Source of the DNA: an uncultured Dehalococcoidia bacterium
GTDB taxonomy: Bacteria; Chloroflexota; Dehalococcoidia; Lucifugimonadales; UBA3495
Length of the DNA: 64,000 nt
Direction: 5' to 3'
NCBI GenBank assembly: GCA_951813535.1
Contig: OX638345.1
Span: forward strand, 2,105,158-2,169,157
A program made the translations under genes and the position numbers. Below, piece by piece: positions 49,300 through 57,793 of the stretch. Position 1 is the stretch's first letter. The number at the start of each line of letters is the position of its first letter. The notes beneath the pieces were generated by a model. That model worked only from the letters and a program-made list of their open reading frames with translations, was not told the DNA's origin and did not search any database.

Positions 49300-50982
49300 A
49301 TGCGTGGATCCGAAGCCGTTGTCAGGGCCCTCGAACAGGAAGGAATACGTTACATATCAGGGTTCGCCGGCGGCGGACTCAATCCCCTCTGGGGCCCGTT
49401 GCGCGCCTCCTCGATCCGGCCCTTCGCCGCCCGCAACGAGCGCCTTGGCGTCGAGATTGCCGACGGCTACGCACGTGCCACCGGTGAGGTCGGCGTCGCC
49501 ATGACCGGCACCGGGCCCGGGGCCACCAACTGCCTGACCGGCATCGCCGGCTGCTACGCCGACAACGTCCCCGTGCTGCTCCTGATGGGCCAGCACCCCA
49601 TGCGGAACCTCGGCCAGGAGTGGCAGCAGGAGGTCTCCGCCAGCATCTTCGATGGCCTATGCAAGTGGCGCGGCTCGTTCACTCGCGTCCAGGACATACC
49701 CCAAGTGATGCGCCGCGCCTTCACCGCCCTGCGCTCCGGCTCGCCCGGCCCGGTGGTTCTGGAAATGCACCAGGACGTCCTCACCGCCGAGGCCGACGAA
49801 TCCGTTCTCGCGTACACACCGGTTGGCACCCCCGGCAAGTCCGGGCCCTCCGACGCTGAGGTCCAACGCGCTGCCGATATGTTGGTCAACGCCAGCCTGC
49901 CCGTCCTCAACGCCGGGGGCGGGGCCATGAGCGCCGGCGCTGCCGACGAGGTCCGCGAGCTCGCCGAGATGCTCTCCATGCCCGTGGCGACCACCATCAT
50001 GGGGAAGGGCATCTTCCCCGAAAATCACCCGCTGTCCCTCGGTGGCGGCGTCTACCCCCGCAGCCGCTACGCCTCCGCGGCGGCCATCCAGATCAACCGC
50101 CGGGCCGATGTGGTCCTCGCCGTGGGCAACTCCTTCCGCCAGCCCAACGGCACCGACGGCCGCCCCATTCCAGCCGGGGTCAGCATCATCCACGTCAACG
50201 CCGATCCCGCCGATCTCAACAAGACCTACCAGGTCGACCTGCCCATGCTCGCCGACGCCAAGCTGGCCCTCCGCGCCATCATCGACGCAGTCCGCCAGCG
50301 CATCGGCCCCGGCGGGGGCGGCATGAAGCAGGATATCGTCGATGAGATCCGCGCCTGCCACGAGAAATCCGAGGCCGAGTGGATGCCACGCTTCACCGAC
50401 CCGGAGACCCCGACCAACGGGTACCGCGTCGTCCACGAGCTCCAGCAGCTCATCGACCCCGACCGCACGATCGCCCTCCACGACGCCGGCGGCAGCCGCG
50501 GCTACGTGGTTCCCTTCTGGCAGACCACCCTGCCCCGCAACTTTGTCGCAATGGGTGGCATGGCCGCCATGGGTTGGTCCGTCGGCGCCGCCATCGGCAC
50601 CAAGCTCGGCCGCCCCGACCACCTGGTTGTCCACGTCCTCGGCGACGCCTCCTTCGGCATGACCGGCATGGACCTCGAGACCGCGTCCCGCATGGGCCTG
50701 CCCATCCTCACCGTCGTCATCAATAACGGCGGCACCGGCGGCGGCATGATGGGCATGGAAGACCCCAATGGCACGCCCCCGGAGATGGCTGTGCTCGGCG
50801 GCAACTTCAGCGTCGTCGCCGATGGCCTCGGCTGCTGGTCCGAGCGGGTCGAGCATCCCGAGGACATCCGCCCGGCCTTCCAGCGCGCCATCCGCGCCAC
50901 CGAGGAGGGCCAGTCCGCCCTCGTCGAGGTCATGATCCGCCCGCTGCCCACTCCCGAAATCCCCGACGACTGGTCCCTCTAG
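49300..50982 (+). CDS. ThDP-binding acetolactate-synthase-like enzyme
   Basis: This 560-residue IlvB-superfamily protein has ThDP-activating Glu in AARNERLGVEIADGYARATG (about 43-62), a central domain with LPVLNAGGGAMSAGAADE and a C-terminal cofactor motif GDASFGMTGMDLETASRMGLP. It contains an unusual Gly/Met-rich run GGTGGGMMGMEDPNGTPPE near residue 477. A GGAGAGG precedes the ATG by about 7 nt. The downstream formamidase-like gene is separated by two hairpins, so they are probably not one operon. The substrate is unknown. Confidence 0.9.
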   Translation: MRGSEAVVRALEQEGIRYISGFAGGGLNPLWGPLRASSIRPFAARNERLGVEIADGYARATGEVGVAMTGTGPGATNCLTGIAGCYADNVPVLLLMGQHPMRNLGQEWQQEVSASIFDGLCKWRGSFTRVQDIPQVMRRAFTALRSGSPGPVVLEMHQDVLTAEADESVLAYTPVGTPGKSGPSDAEVQRAADMLVNASLPVLNAGGGAMSAGAADEVRELAEMLSMPVATTIMGKGIFPENHPLSLGGGVYPRSRYASAAAIQINRRADVVLAVGNSFRQPNGTDGRPIPAGVSIIHVNADPADLNKTYQVDLPMLADAKLALRAIIDAVRQRIGPGGGGMKQDIVDEIRACHEKSEAEWMPRFTDPETPTNGYRVVHELQQLIDPDRTIALHDAGGSRGYVVPFWQTTLPRNFVAMGGMAAMGWSVGAAIGTKLGRPDHLVVHVLGDASFGMTGMDLETASRMGLPILTVVINNGGTGGGMMGMEDPNGTPPEMAVLGGNFSVVADGLGCWSERVEHPEDIRPAFQRAIRATEEGQSALVEVMIRPLPTPEIPDDWSL

Positions 50983-51007
50983 CGCGGCCGCGTCCTGTAG
51001 TCCCAGC

Positions 51008-51028
51008 GGGGCGGAAATGCTTCGCCCC
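51008..51028 (+). terminator. Weak hairpin terminator
   Basis: GGGGCG and CGCCCC enclose a 9-nt segment, followed by TTCCTT. It lies 25 nt after the ThDP gene stop. Confidence 0.5.
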
Positions 51029-51048
51029 TTCCTTACCTAGCAACTATT

Positions 51049-51077
51049 GCCGGGGCGGGTGGCCAACCCGCCCCGGC
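51049..51077 (+). terminator. Strong hairpin, probable terminator
   Basis: GCCGGGGCGGGT and ACCCGCCCCGGC form a perfect 12-bp stem with a GGCCA loop. The T tract after it is short (TGCTATTC). It separates the ThDP gene from the formamidase-like gene. Confidence 0.55.
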
Positions 51078-51114
51078 TGCTATTCTGACCCCAACCACGC
51101 CAGGAGGGACCCCC

Positions 51115-52227
51115 ATGCAAACCGTAACCATCGACCGCGCCAAGCGCCTCAGGGAAGAACCGCAGTTCGGCCACAACCGCTGGCACCCGGACATCCCTCC
51201 CATCGTCGAGGTCGACCCGGGCGAGGAGGTCGTGCTCGAAACACGTGACGCCTCCGACTCCCAGATCCAACCCCACATGACGGAAGCGGATATGGCCGGC
51301 CTAGATGCCAAGGTTGCCCACCCGCTCACCGGTCCGGTCTACGTGAAAGGCGCCGAGCCCGGTGACCTCCTCGAAATCGAGTACCTTGACATAACCGCCC
51401 AGCCGCGCGGCTGGACCCGCAGCCGCCCCGGTTCCGGCTTCCTCCGCGACGTGTTCACGGACCCGTACCTCGTCCACTGGGACATCGCCGACGGTTGGGC
51501 CACTTCCGCCCGTCTCCCCGGCGTCCGCATCCCCGACGGCTCATTCATGGGTACCGCCGGCCTCGCTCCATCCCACGCCCAGGTCGAAGCCTGGGCGGCC
51601 CGCGAGGCCGATTGGGTCAACCGTGGTGGCGCCGCCGCTCCGCCGGACCCGGAGGACGCCGTTCCCCCCGGCGGCCAGATCGCCAACGAAGGCCTGCGCA
51701 CCCTCCCTCCCCGCGAGAACTGCGGCAACGTCGACGCCAAGCAGCTCACCACCGGGTCCCGTCTCTTCATCCCGGTCGCCGTCCCTGGCGGCCTCTACTC
51801 CGCAGGTGACGGTCATTTTGCCCAGGGCGACGGCGAGGTCTGCATAACCGCCATCGAGATGGGCGCAACCGCGGCCGTCCGCTTCGCGATCCACAAGGGC
51901 GAGGCAGCGCGGCATAACATAATCTTCCCGCGCTACTCCCATCCCGGATACTTCCTGCCACCCGAGTGGGCGGCGCCCCGTAATTTCACCGCCACTATCG
52001 GCTATCCCATCCGTGCCGATGGTACCCAGGAAGGGGAGGGTAGCCTCACGTTGGCTGCTCGCAACGCCCTCTTGAACATGATCGGGTTGCTGCAGGAGCG
52101 CGGCTGGTCGGCTGAACAGGCCTACATAATCTGCAGCGTCGCGGTCGATCTGCGCGTCAGCAACATCGTGGACCTGCCCAACGTCACCGTGTCCGCTTTC
52201 CTACCCGAGGACATTTTCAACGGATAG
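51115..52227 (+). CDS. Acetamidase/formamidase-family amidohydrolase
   Basis: This 370-residue protein resembles FmdA-type amidases that release ammonia from formamide, acetamide or related small amides. Family elements are HNRWHPDIPPIVEVDPGEEV with a turn, LTGPVYVKGAEPGDLLEIEYLD, a long insertion rich in Gly/Pro, ENCGNVDAKQLTTGSRLFIPV (conserved metal-site region) and GDGHFAQGDGEVCITAIEM. An AGGAGG precedes the ATG at 51115. A strong terminator follows, so it is a single-gene unit. Substrate range is unknown. Confidence 0.9.
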   Translation: MQTVTIDRAKRLREEPQFGHNRWHPDIPPIVEVDPGEEVVLETRDASDSQIQPHMTEADMAGLDAKVAHPLTGPVYVKGAEPGDLLEIEYLDITAQPRGWTRSRPGSGFLRDVFTDPYLVHWDIADGWATSARLPGVRIPDGSFMGTAGLAPSHAQVEAWAAREADWVNRGGAAAPPDPEDAVPPGGQIANEGLRTLPPRENCGNVDAKQLTTGSRLFIPVAVPGGLYSAGDGHFAQGDGEVCITAIEMGATAAVRFAIHKGEAARHNIIFPRYSHPGYFLPPEWAAPRNFTATIGYPIRADGTQEGEGSLTLAARNALLNMIGLLQERGWSAEQAYIICSVAVDLRVSNIVDLPNVTVSAFLPEDIFNG

Positions 52228-52254
52228 TTCCCCGGCTGGCATTCGGCATGAGCG

Positions 52255-52281
52255 AGGCGCCCCGTTTGGGGCGCCTTTTTT
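52255..52281 (+). terminator. Rho-independent terminator
   Basis: AGGCGCCCC and GGGGCGCCT form a 9-bp stem with a GTTT loop and a tract of six T residues. It lies 27 nt after the formamidase-like stop. Confidence 0.9.
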
Positions 52282-52504
52282 CGTGCCCGATATTGCCAAC
52301 GCCAACCGGGTCCGGGCTACTACGGTAGGTTGCTGACCTGAGCGGGCAGCAAAACGCCCCGACCATTTGCCACCGGCCGGGGAGTTCCGCTGTCCCTCGC
52401 TCGCACGAGAAACCGGTGCGCCGCCCGACCCGCTCGCCTTTGGGTCGTCGACGTGTCACCTGCGTCGCGGGTGGCCGAGGGCACACACCGCGACGTGGTT
52501 GCAA

Positions 52505-52729
52505 TTAATTGGTGCGCTTGACTTCCAGGATTTCGCCAGGCGCCAACGCGACCCGCTTTACGTTGATGCCCATCTTGAGCATCCAGTAGCCCAACGTGGC
52601 CTTGCTGACGCCCAGGGTGTCGGCCGTCGCCGTCAGCCCCTGATCATTGACCAGTTCCGGGAGCAGTCGCTCCAAGGGCTGGTCGAATTCCTTTTCTACG
52701 CGAAGCATCAATTTGGTTTTGCGTGCCAT
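52505..52729 (-). CDS. Small HTH-domain protein
   Basis: This 74-residue protein has a helix-turn-helix core (GLTATADTLGVSKATLGYWMLKMG) preceded by RVEKEFDQPLERLLPELV. It resembles small transcription-regulator-like DNA-binding proteins. ATG at 52729 follows GGAGGTG by 5 nt, a strong ribosome site. Two GTGTAC motifs lie 16 and 28 nt before its start, within a larger GTAC-rich region, so autoregulation is possible. No function is known. Confidence 0.75.
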   Translation of the reverse strand: MARKTKLMLRVEKEFDQPLERLLPELVNDQGLTATADTLGVSKATLGYWMLKMGINVKRVALAPGEILEVKRTN

Positions 52730-52744
52730 GATGCACCTCCGGCG

Positions 52745-53477
52745 GTGTACCTGTTGGTGTACATTCGATTGTCTGCAGTGCAGGTACCCTGATCTCTCAT
52801 TACCGATGTCGATTTGGCGCTACACTACCGATGGATTTTACGAATGTCAAGCGCGGCCAAAGAACAATCCTAAAAGATTTTTATATTCTTTTAGAACGTC
52901 TCTGGTTACGTGCTTATTTTGACACACGGCGACCCTGGACGCTAGGAAGGAGAAAACCAAATCCGGGCAATTTCCGCGAATTTGGCCCAGTTCGGAGTTT
53001 CCAAATCTGATCGAGGAACCGGGTACGGAGAGAGCGAGGACCTGAACGATGGCGCAGGGGAACATCGGCCCCTGGGGTTTGGCTATGTGAGCTGGAGCGC
53101 CAGCATTGCTGCCGGTGTACTGCGCACGCCGAGGTTTCCTACCACGCGTTGGCCGTCCCTTCATGGGTGGTGCGTGTACCAACAGTGAGTACACGTGTAG
53201 TACCGAGCATTGCGGTTCCAGGGAATATCGACTTCTGACCATCAGTGTACTGAATTTCCGATGATGTACTGATGGACCATCATTGCACGACATCCAAACG
53301 TCTACACTGCTCGGACAGTGAAGTACATGATCACAGCGTGGAGAATAAGTGCAGTGGTGCAATCAAGTTCTCAGTACACGACAGACAAGTCCGCGTCCAT
53401 TGCCTGGGGTGTACTACCATGCTATGGCATGGGCGTTACATTCGTAGAATGTAACGAACGCCGATCCGATTGCGTAC
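52745..53477. promoter_or_regulatory. Cluster of GTAC-core sites
   Basis: GTAC occurs 14 times in about 730 nt: 52747, 52759, 52784, 53023, 53117, 53176, 53189, 53200, 53247, 53266, 53323, 53374, 53411 and 53474. About three are expected by chance. At least nine are TGTAC or GTACA, and several extend to CAGTGTACTGA-like sequence. The HTH gene at 52505 reads away from the cluster, with two sites next to its start. Confidence 0.6.
53434..53456. promoter_or_regulatory. Perfect 23-bp palindrome, operator-like
   Basis: CGTTACATTC and GAATGTAACG are exact inverted repeats of 10 bp around GTA. The sequence lies 155 nt before the threonine-dehydratase-like start. It has no T tract and is too short for a typical terminator, so a dimeric regulator site is more likely. 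Confidence 0.55.
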
Positions 53478-53610
53478 GATCCGCTAAAGACGGACAAGCG
53501 TCCCGACGTGCTGGCTCGCGTAAGCCCTCAGGTTGACACGTCCTGACGGCCTGCATAGTCTTGCCGTCGACCCTGCCCGGCCGCTCCGGCGGTCACCACG
53601 GAGATTGACC

Positions 53611-54579
53611 TTGAACATCCCAACCTTGCGCGACGTGTACCGCGCTCGCGCCACCATCAGCCCTTACTTCCCGCGCACGCCGCTGACTTACTCCGCCGGC
53701 CTGAGCCAGGCGTTGGACGCAGAGGTCTACCTGAAGCACGAGGAGCACCTGCCCCTGGGCGCATTCAAGGCCCGGGGCGGGATCAATCTGCTGGCCAACA
53801 TGGATACGTCGGATCGGCAGCGGGGCGTGATCACCGCTAGTAGCGGCAATCACGGTCAGTCGATTGCCAGCGCCTGCCGGGCATTCGGAGCGCGCGCCTT
53901 GATCGGGCTGCCCGTAGATGCGAACCCAAATAAGGTTGCATCAATGGAAGCTTTGGGGGCTGAATTGATCTTCCACGGCGCAAACTTTGATGAAGCTCGC
54001 CGGTACTGCGAACGACTGGCTGCGGAAGAGGGCTACCGATATGTGCACCCGGTTAACGAGCCGGAACTCATCGCCGGTGTCGCCACCGCCAGTCTGGAAA
54101 TCATCGAAGACTTGCCCGACGTCGACGTGATGTTCCTTCCCATCGGTGGGGGAAGCGGCGTTGCGGGGGCCTGCATCGTCGCACCAGCGCTAAACCCCGA
54201 GATTCGCGTGGTCGCGGTGCAGTCTGAGGCCGCTCCCGCCGCCTACTTGTCCTGGAAGCAGGGGCAATTAGTGCAGGCGCCCATGCGCACGTGGGTGGAG
54301 GGCACGGCGACAGCCGAAGGCTATGAACTGCCGCAGCAAATAGTGCGACACCGCTTGCACGATTTCGTGCTGGTGAGCGACGACGAAATCCGCCGTGCCG
54401 TGGCGATGCTGATTGAAAAAGCGCACACCCTGGCCGAGGGTGCCGGGGCAACCGCGCTGGCCGGGGCCGTGCGCCGGGCGGACTTGGTTCGCGGCCGGAA
54501 AATATCGATCACGGTCAGCGGCGGCAACATTACGCTGGCGCAGCTGCGCGATTGCATCGATCTCTATCTGAGAGAATGA
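53611..54579 (+). CDS. Threonine/serine dehydratase-like PLP enzyme
   Basis: This 322-residue fold-type II PLP enzyme deaminates threonine or serine, or racemises them. It has the PLP-lysine segment LPLGAFKARGGINLL (near residue 51), SSGNHGQSIA (ring stacking), IGGGSGVAG (phosphate loop) and a C-terminal SGGNI. TTG at 53611 has GGAG about 7 nt upstream; no ATG fits. It lacks the C-terminal regulatory domain of biosynthetic IlvA, so a catabolic role is likely. The stop overlaps the convergent AIR-synthase-like gene by 16 nt. Confidence 0.88.
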   Translation: MNIPTLRDVYRARATISPYFPRTPLTYSAGLSQALDAEVYLKHEEHLPLGAFKARGGINLLANMDTSDRQRGVITASSGNHGQSIASACRAFGARALIGLPVDANPNKVASMEALGAELIFHGANFDEARRYCERLAAEEGYRYVHPVNEPELIAGVATASLEIIEDLPDVDVMFLPIGGGSGVAGACIVAPALNPEIRVVAVQSEAAPAAYLSWKQGQLVQAPMRTWVEGTATAEGYELPQQIVRHRLHDFVLVSDDEIRRAVAMLIEKAHTLAEGAGATALAGAVRRADLVRGRKISITVSGGNITLAQLRDCIDLYLRE

Positions 54580-55589
54580 CTGCTTTCTTCCAGGTAACGG
54601 GCCAGTTCATCACGTCGGAATTCGGGTAACGTCCGTTCGCCGCCTCTGTCGATCAGCCAAAGGCCGTCGGATGCCTCAATCATCTGTCCGATTTCCCAAC
54701 CGCTGACTCCCACCCGGTCCAGGGCGCGCAGGGCGGCCGGAACGTCTCCGGCCGACATGGTCGCGATGAGCGCGCCCGATCCCAGCAAGCCCAGCGGGTC
54801 CAGTTCCAGCGCCTCGCAGATGGCTGCGCACTCGGGAAGCAACGGCACGCTTTCCGCCTCCGCAACCAATCCGAGGTTCGAAGCCGCGGCAATTTCCCTG
54901 AGCGCGGTGATCAATCCACCTTCGGTTACGTCGTGCATGCTGTGTACGGCGCCGGTGTCGAATAGCGCCCGCGCCGCCGGCAATACGCTGATCCCCGGGA
55001 CCTGCAGGTAGTGGGCGGCCGTGTCCAAGGCGTGGTCGTCCAGGCCCCGCGCTCGAAGTTCAACTACGTGTTCTCGCGCCAGTATCGCGGAGCCTTCGAT
55101 GGCTACGCCGGTGGTGACGACAATGCTGTCGCCGTCCCGAGCTCCTGCCGTGGACACCAATCGGGAAGGATCCTCGAGCTCACCCAGCATCGTGCCGGCA
55201 ATGATCGGCCTCGGCACCCCTTCCGTCACTTCGGTATGTCCCCCGATGATCGCCACTCCAATCTGCCGACACGCGTCAGCGATGTCCGCGAAGATGCTCC
55301 GCACGTCGTCGGTTGTGGAACTGGTTGGCAACAATAACGTGGGCATGAACCAACGTGGCACGCCGCCCGTGCAAGCCACGTCGTTCGCGTTGACCTGCAC
55401 CACGTACCAGCCCATTTTTTCAACCGCGAAAGTTATCGGGTCGGATTTCGCAATCAGGACTCGATCACCCATGTCCACGACCGCGCAGTCCTCGCCCACC
55501 TCCGGACCCACCAACACCCGCGGGTCGGCAACGCCCAGATTTGACAGCAATTCCTTCAGGACATCTGGCGGCAGTTTTCCCGTTTCCAT
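54564..55589 (-). CDS. AIR-synthase-related (HypE/ThiL-like) protein
   Basis: This 341-residue PurM-superfamily protein has the N-terminal ATP-binding GEDCAVVDMG, the segment NANDVACTGGVPRWF, then GGHTEVTEGVPRP and MHDVTEGGLITALREIA. These are shared by HypE, ThiL, SelD and PurM. The N-terminal Gly-Cys/Sec loop of SelD and the C-terminal cysteine of HypE are both absent, so it is neither by this evidence, though the genome has tRNA-Sec. The order PurM-N then PurM-C with ATP binding suggests an ATP-dependent kinase or synthetase. The substrate is unknown. Confidence 0.82.
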   Translation of the reverse strand: METGKLPPDVLKELLSNLGVADPRVLVGPEVGEDCAVVDMGDRVLIAKSDPITFAVEKMGWYVVQVNANDVACTGGVPRWFMPTLLLPTSSTTDDVRSIFADIADACRQIGVAIIGGHTEVTEGVPRPIIAGTMLGELEDPSRLVSTAGARDGDSIVVTTGVAIEGSAILAREHVVELRARGLDDHALDTAAHYLQVPGISVLPAARALFDTGAVHSMHDVTEGGLITALREIAAASNLGLVAEAESVPLLPECAAICEALELDPLGLLGSGALIATMSAGDVPAALRALDRVGVSGWEIGQMIEASDGLWLIDRGGERTLPEFRRDELARYLEESSHSLR

Positions 55590-56047
55590 TTCCCTTACCT
55601 ATCGCACTTGTAGTTGGTTCGCGTCCGCACCGTGCCATTGAAGTGCTCAATCGCCAATTGGTGGAGAGCATCGATCCGCACGAGCCGGTTCCCGCGAAGC
55701 GGTCACATCTTCTCGTTGCAGAACCGGTTCACCTGACTTGTCATAATCCCGGGGGACAATCTCCGAAGGTGCGGCAATAACCTCGGTCGCGGGATTCGAT
55801 AGCCGCTATCGACCGTGTTGTGATCGAACTCAGCCCGCCGGACCGGGTTTCGGCGCTTCGACAGCCGAGCGGGACATTGCGGCGGAACAAATATCGACGT
55901 GGGCGCCCTGCAAGGATACAACAGGACGTACCGCCGGATCGTGCGCCGACCGCCACAGGTTCCACGTCTGGTCGGTTCGGTTGCGAGGCGTTTCTACGTG
56001 CTATAATTTGCCTACATTCCGATTGGGCCGCCAATCGGGCTCAGTCT
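55590..56047. other. Intergenic region before tRNA-Glu
   Basis: This 458-nt region has several overlapping frames but none with a ribosome site or family motif. It carries the tRNA-Glu promoter: TTGCGA at 55981 and TATAAT at 56002, 15 nt apart. Confidence 0.55.
55981..56007 (+). promoter_or_regulatory. Promoter of tRNA-Glu
   Basis: TTGCGA and TATAAT (56002-56007) precede tRNA-Glu, with 40 nt between the -10 box and the mature 5' end. The 15-nt spacing is short. Confidence 0.5.
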
Positions 56048-56124
56048 GGCGCATTCGTCTAGCGGCCCAGGACACCGCCCTCTCAAGGCGGAGATCAGGG
56101 GTTCGAATCCCCTATGCGCCACCA
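56048..56124 (+). tRNA. tRNA-Glu (anticodon CUC)
   Basis: The cloverleaf has acceptor GGCGCAT paired with ATGCGCC, D arm TCGTCTAGCGGCCCAGGAC and anticodon arm CCGCC-CTCTCAA-GGCGG, giving CTC. The T arm is GGGGTTCGAATCCCC, and A plus an encoded CCA follow. Confidence 0.95.
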
Positions 56125-56194
56125 GTTGCAATTTGCGCCGACGCCATTCTCTGGGCGTCGGCGATTTGGTTTCAGCCGGAGCTGGGGTGACGCT

Positions 56195-57079
56195 ATGCTG
56201 GACTCAGCGACCCTGCTGGCGCTGGTTCTCGTGCTGGCATCGGCCTTTGCTCACGCCACCTGGAACCTGTTACTCAAAAGGGCTCAAAACCAGGAAGTTT
56301 TCGTCTGGTGGTTGTCGGCCGCGGGCGCCGTTGGTGCTGCCCCAGTCGCAGTTGTTCTCGCATTCACCACCGAGTTCGAGCCGGTCGGGCTTTGGTTCAT
56401 CATTGCATCGGCCCTCGTTCACATCTTGTATTTTCTCAGCCTGGGACGCAGCCTCGCCCGCGCGGATCTATCCGTGGCCTATCCGATTGCGCGAGGGTTT
56501 GGCCCTGGGTTGGTCCCAGTCCTCGCGGTGTTCGCTCTGGGGGAAACGGTTACTGCGGTGGCCTGGGCAGGCATCGGCGTCATCGTGCTGGGAATTTACA
56601 CCATGGCCTGGTGGGGCCAGGTACGCAGCATTGCGGCCGGACGACTCACCGTAAACCGATCGGGGATCGCCTATGCACTGATGACCGGCTTGTGTATCGC
56701 CCTGTACACGCTGATCGACAAACAGGGCGTATCCTACGTGAGCCCGTTCCTGTACCTCTATCTGACTACGTGCGGGGTGGCCACCGGCATGTTGCCTTAC
56801 ATTCTGCGTGCTCACGGCGCAACTGCGATCGGCCGGGAATGGCGTTCGGCTGCGTGGGCGATCGCAGTCGCTGCCGGTCTCGTGTTCCTGGCATACGGCC
56901 TGGTGCTCACCGCGATGCGTTTGACCGACGTCAGCTACGTCGCACCGGCTCGGGAGGTCGGCCTGTTATTTGGAATGTTGCTCGGCTACATTGTGCTGAG
57001 GGAGCGGATAACCCCCGGGCGGTTGGTCGGCGCGGCGATGATAGTCGTCGGGTTGGTGCTGATCACCGCGTTCCGGTAA
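56195..57079 (+). CDS. EamA/DMT-family transporter
   Basis: This 294-residue protein has about ten membrane helices in two EamA repeats. The first begins LLALVLVLASAFAHATWNLLLKRA (split by a turn) and the second SGIAYALMTGLCIALYTLID. The conserved end of each repeat reads GIGVIVLGIY and GAAMIVVGLVLI. It exports or imports small metabolites at the cytoplasmic membrane; the substrate is unknown. ATG at 56195 follows GGGGTGA. It lies 70 nt behind tRNA-Glu and may be read through from its promoter. Confidence 0.88.
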   Translation: MLDSATLLALVLVLASAFAHATWNLLLKRAQNQEVFVWWLSAAGAVGAAPVAVVLAFTTEFEPVGLWFIIASALVHILYFLSLGRSLARADLSVAYPIARGFGPGLVPVLAVFALGETVTAVAWAGIGVIVLGIYTMAWWGQVRSIAAGRLTVNRSGIAYALMTGLCIALYTLIDKQGVSYVSPFLYLYLTTCGVATGMLPYILRAHGATAIGREWRSAAWAIAVAAGLVFLAYGLVLTAMRLTDVSYVAPAREVGLLFGMLLGYIVLRERITPGRLVGAAMIVVGLVLITAFR

Positions 57080-57097
57080 TTCTCCTCAGGCACCGGC

Positions 57098-57103
57098 TAT
57101 AAT
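57098..57103 (+). promoter_or_regulatory. -10 element of the nitroreductase gene
   Basis: TATAAT lies 39 nt before the ATG at 57143, which is preceded by GGAGGA. The -35 region is not clear. Confidence 0.5.
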
Positions 57104-57142
57104 GCCCCCGACGCTATCCAACACCGCCGCTGGAGGACTGCA

Positions 57143-57778
57143 ATGGCTGATCAATTCGACCTGTTTGAGGCAATCTACAGTCAGCGCCAGATCACCCGCT
57201 ACAAACCGGACCCGGTTCCACAATCCGAAATCCAGAAGCTGATCGACGCCGCGGTGCGCGCACCAAATGGTGGAAATACTCAGCCTTGGGAATTTGTCGT
57301 AGTGAACGACCCGGACACCGTGAAAGCCCTGGGGGAGCTGTATAAGAACACTTGGCTGGACGCCATGGGCTGGGAGCCATCGCCCTCCGAGTCTCGCGTT
57401 TACCGCCATGCCCGGTATCTGGCGCATCACATGCCCGAAGTTCCCGCGATGATCGTGGTGTGTGCCGATCATTCGCGGGGCAGTGGGTTCGAACCGGGCC
57501 AGCCCATCGAGCCTGGCAGACACGCCGCTTCGGTTTGGCCGGCGATCCAAAACCTATTTTTGGCCGGACGGGCGTTGGGGATTGGCACGCGAATCACTAC
57601 GGTCCTGAACCGCAAGGAGGACGAGGTCCGCGAGATCCTTGGACTTCCGGAGTACGCGGAAATGATTTGCTTGACCCCGGTGGGCTATCCGCGTGGGAGT
57701 TTTGGACCCACAAACCGTCGCCCGCCGGCAGAGGTAACCTCGTTCAATCGCTGGGGTTTCCGTGACTGGTCCAACTAG
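57143..57778 (+). CDS. Nitroreductase-family FMN oxidoreductase
   Basis: This 211-residue FMN-dependent nitroreductase-like protein has SQRQITRYKPDPVPQSEIQKLIDAAVRAPNGGN (split by turns), the usual R-x3-R FMN phosphate contact, and a C-terminal GLPEYAEMICLTPVGYPRG. Such enzymes reduce nitro groups, flavins or quinones, or perform dehalogenation; no substrate can be chosen. GGAGGA lies 6 nt before the ATG. An amidohydrolase follows 15 nt downstream on the same strand, so they are likely co-transcribed. Confidence 0.92.
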   Translation: MADQFDLFEAIYSQRQITRYKPDPVPQSEIQKLIDAAVRAPNGGNTQPWEFVVVNDPDTVKALGELYKNTWLDAMGWEPSPSESRVYRHARYLAHHMPEVPAMIVVCADHSRGSGFEPGQPIEPGRHAASVWPAIQNLFLAGRALGIGTRITTVLNRKEDEVREILGLPEYAEMICLTPVGYPRGSFGPTNRRPPAEVTSFNRWGFRDWSN

Positions 57779-57793
57779 CTGCCAGGAGTTCCC

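Larger units (their letters stand above)
52730..53610. other. Long intergenic region dense in GTAC motifs
   Basis: This 881-nt gap between the HTH gene and the threonine-dehydratase-like gene has lower GC content than its surroundings. It holds 14 GTAC sites and a 23-bp palindrome, both listed separately. A minus-strand frame at 52847-53362 and short plus-strand frames show no family features. Confidence 0.6.

Noticed and set aside
52847-53362. Minus-strand frame of 171 codons in the GTAC-rich region
   Set aside because: There is no ribosome site, Cys and Ser are unusually frequent, and no family features are seen.
54564-55589. AIR-synthase-like gene as selenophosphate synthetase (SelD)
   Set aside because: The N-terminal Gly-rich loop with catalytic Cys/Sec of SelD is absent.
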